From Peptococcaceae bacterium (GTDB taxonomy: Bacteria > Bacillota > Peptococcia > Peptococcales > Peptococcaceae): a stretch of 13,754 nt of DNA. The position numbers and the translations under genes were made by a program. The notes below the pieces were generated by a model. It had not been told where the DNA came from and ran no database searches. It saw nothing but the letters and a program-made list of their open reading frames with translations. The stretch is taken from contig JAHZHI010000007.1 in the NCBI GenBank assembly GCA_019420345.1, positions 1 through 13,754 of the forward strand, given 5' to 3'. Below, in pieces: positions 12,135 to 13,754 of the stretch (positions are counted from its first letter, which is position 1; each line of letters starts with the position of its first letter).

Positions 12135-13655
12135 ATGAAAAAAAGAATCTTGAGCCTGCTTGTCATCGCAGCATTTTGCCTGAGCCTGCTGCCACAAGCG
12201 GTTCTCGCAGCATCGGCTGGCAGCGTCAGCATTGGCGCGCTCACTTTGAGCGGCAGCACCGACGCGCCTGCCTATGCCTGCACCAGCGCCGATGGCACCG
12301 TGACCACGACAGGCGCTGACGAAAGCAACTACAACATCAAATGGGACGGCGCCACCCTGACCCTCAGAAACGCCACTGTCAACGCCAGTGATGCCGCTGT
12401 CAACGAAGGCGACGCCGTCCGCGCCGCCAACGACATCACCGTCAACCTCATCGGTGACAACCGCCTCACCGGCATTGGCAAGCAAAGCGCCGGCCTCGCC
12501 GTGTACAACCAAGGCGCCCTCCGCATCGGCGGCAGCGGCAGCCTCGTTGTGGAAGGCGCCCATGCCGGCATCTATATTCACGACAACGCCTTCACCATCA
12601 CTGGCGGCAGCATCACCGCCAACGGCGGCGTGTATTGCTATGGCCTCACCATGAGCGACGGCGCCCTGAACGCTGTCACCACCGCCAACCACATCGGCCT
12701 GATCTCCGAACAGGATGTCCGCATCACTGGCGGCAGCCTCAGCGCCAGCGGCGGCCTTTGCGGCATTGCCCTGTTCTATGACCACGACCTGCACATCAGC
12801 GGAGATGCCGCTGTCACCGCCACTGGCGGCGTCGATGGCATCCGTGCCCTCGTCAGCGACGGCCAGGCTGACAACTGCGACATCCACGTCAGCGGCGGCA
12901 GCCTCGCTGTCAGCGGCGGCGAACAAGCCATCAAGTTGCATGGCGATCTCCACATTGCCCCTGCCGACGGTGCCCGGGCAGCCGTTGCCACCGGCACCCA
13001 TGCCGAAGACGCAGCCGAGCTGGAAGGCTCCCCATTCAGCGACGAAGCCCTGCTCACCGATGCTGTCGGCGACAGCAGCTACCTCAGCGTCAGCATGCAG
13101 GGCAGCAGCACCGCCCTGCCATTCACCGACGTGCGCGCGGACGACTGGTTCTACGATCCTGTGTGCTATGTCTATAACAACGGCCTCATGACCGGCACCT
13201 CGGCAACGACCTTTGAACCGAACACCAGCCTCAGCCGCGCCATGCTCGTGGCGGTGCTCCATCGCCTGGAAGGCAGCCCGCAAGCCAGCGCTGGTGACTT
13301 CACCGACGTGGCCGACGGCGACTGGTACGCCCAGGCCGTGAACTGGGCCGCCAGCGTCGGCATTGTCAATGGCTTTGACGATGGCACCTTCCAGGCAAAC
13401 GCCGCCATCACCCGCGAGCAAATGGCCGCCATCTTGCGCAATTATGCGCAGGATAAAGGCCTCGATGTCACCGCAGCCGGCGACCTCAGCACCTACAGCG
13501 ACGCCGCCAGTGTTAGCGACTGGGCGAAAGAGTCTGTTGCATGGATGGTTGGCAGCGGCCTGATTGGTGGCTACGAGGACAACACCTTGCGTCCACAAGG
13601 CACCACAACGCGCGCCGAAGTAGCCAGCGTGCTGCAGCGATATTTGGCAAACTAA
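12135..13655 (+). CDS. Exported beta-helix-like protein with three SLH domains
   Basis: Residues 1-25 are a Sec signal peptide (MKKR, hydrophobic core, cleavage probably after VLA). Residues 28-300 consist of short repeating rungs of the type ITGGSLSASGG, DITVNLIGDNRLTG and DIHVSGGSLAVSGG, which suggests a right-handed parallel beta-helix, as in carbohydrate-binding or carbohydrate-cleaving surface proteins; no catalytic motif was recognised. Three S-layer homology domains follow: about 329-380 (FTDVRADDWFYDPV), 388-440 (FTDVADGDWYAQAV, ITREQMAAIL) and 453-505 (YSDAASVSDWAKES, TTRAEVASVLQRYL). SLH trimers bind pyruvylated secondary wall polysaccharide, so the protein is anchored to the wall with the helix outward. 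GGAGG at 12123-12127 and ATG 12135 fix the start; the frame opens at 12051, upstream of the promoter. At 506 residues it is small for a main S-layer protein, so an accessory surface protein is likelier. Confidence -1.
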   Translation: MKKRILSLLVIAAFCLSLLPQAVLAASAGSVSIGALTLSGSTDAPAYACTSADGTVTTTGADESNYNIKWDGATLTLRNATVNASDAAVNEGDAVRAANDITVNLIGDNRLTGIGKQSAGLAVYNQGALRIGGSGSLVVEGAHAGIYIHDNAFTITGGSITANGGVYCYGLTMSDGALNAVTTANHIGLISEQDVRITGGSLSASGGLCGIALFYDHDLHISGDAAVTATGGVDGIRALVSDGQADNCDIHVSGGSLAVSGGEQAIKLHGDLHIAPADGARAAVATGTHAEDAAELEGSPFSDEALLTDAVGDSSYLSVSMQGSSTALPFTDVRADDWFYDPVCYVYNNGLMTGTSATTFEPNTSLSRAMLVAVLHRLEGSPQASAGDFTDVADGDWYAQAVNWAASVGIVNGFDDGTFQANAAITREQMAAILRNYAQDKGLDVTAAGDLSTYSDAASVSDWAKESVAWMVGSGLIGGYEDNTLRPQGTTTRAEVASVLQRYLAN

Positions 13656-13666
13656 ATACAAACAAC

Positions 13667-13697
13667 AACGACGGTCCTTTCGGGGCCGTCGTTTTTT
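13667..13697 (+). terminator. Intrinsic terminator after the SLH-protein gene
   Basis: AACGACGGTCC (13667-13677) pairs with GGGCCGTCGTT (13683-13693), 11 bp with one T-G wobble, and the T-run extends to 13697. It starts 11 nt after the stop. The remaining 57 bases of the window hold no recognisable feature. Confidence -1.
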
Positions 13698-13754
13698 GTG
13701 TGGCGAATTTACAATCTAAGTGCAACAAAAAATGACTCATAGAACTTCTGGTAA

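Noticed and set aside
11985..13661. 558-codon open frame on the minus strand opposite the SLH gene
   Set aside because: It mirrors a GC-rich, repetitive plus-strand gene with clear domains; the translation is Ala/Gly/Val-rich without a family match.

Overview
The window reads as a chromosomal segment from a moderately GC-rich member of the Bacillota, probably a Clostridia-type anaerobe. The clues are strong Shine-Dalgarno sequences (AGGAGG type), short stem-loops with T-runs as terminators, a CIRCE heat-shock operator, the Bacillus-like order ywlC-ywlE-rpiB, and secreted proteins with SLH and copper-amine-oxidase-N1-type domains. The genus cannot be named from this sequence. No rRNA, tRNA, CRISPR array, transposase or phage integration site is visible. 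All genes are on the + strand except hsp20.

Layout. (1) 48-588: a flavodoxin/iron-sulfur-flavoprotein-like gene broken by a one-base frameshift in a run of six C, then a bidirectional terminator. (2) 699-1257: hsp20 on the minus strand, with a perfect CIRCE operator lying over its promoter and a possible Shine-Dalgarno-masking leader. (3) 1474-2731: a self-inhibited Fic AMP-transferase with a C-terminal winged helix, more AT-rich than its neighbours. (4) 2775-4978: a two-component system with the kinase gene before the regulator gene (8-nt overlap). (5) 5030-5717: a membrane protein with a double zinc ribbon, whose Shine-Dalgarno has a perfect 10-base complement upstream. (6) 5737-6820: a DUF368 (PopT-like, undecaprenyl-phosphate translocase family) gene with an intrinsic terminator between its best promoter and its start codon. 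(7) 6840-8854: an operon of ywlC/sua5 (tRNA t6A synthesis), ywlE (protein-arginine phosphatase) and rpiB (ribose-5-phosphate isomerase B). (8) 8961-10813: a secreted protein ending in a copper-amine-oxidase-N1 domain. (9) 10852-11809: a DUF5131 (phage Gp37/Gp68-type) cysteine-rich protein. (10) 12063-13697: a secreted beta-helix-like protein with three C-terminal SLH domains.

How it fits together. Two themes recur: protein quality control and stress (Hsp20 under HrcA/CIRCE, YwlE opposing McsB-type arginine phosphorylation) and the cell envelope (the sensor kinase, the DUF368 lipid-carrier translocase, and two exported wall-associated proteins). Most transcription units are short and closed by clear terminators, so the window is mainly a string of independently controlled genes plus two operons (kinase-regulator and ywlC-ywlE-rpiB). 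The most unusual features are regulatory: the promoter-terminator-gene order ahead of the DUF368 gene, and two leaders (hsp20 and the zinc-ribbon gene) in which a sequence complementary to the Shine-Dalgarno sits 39 nt upstream of it. No wholly new multi-gene system could be demonstrated.
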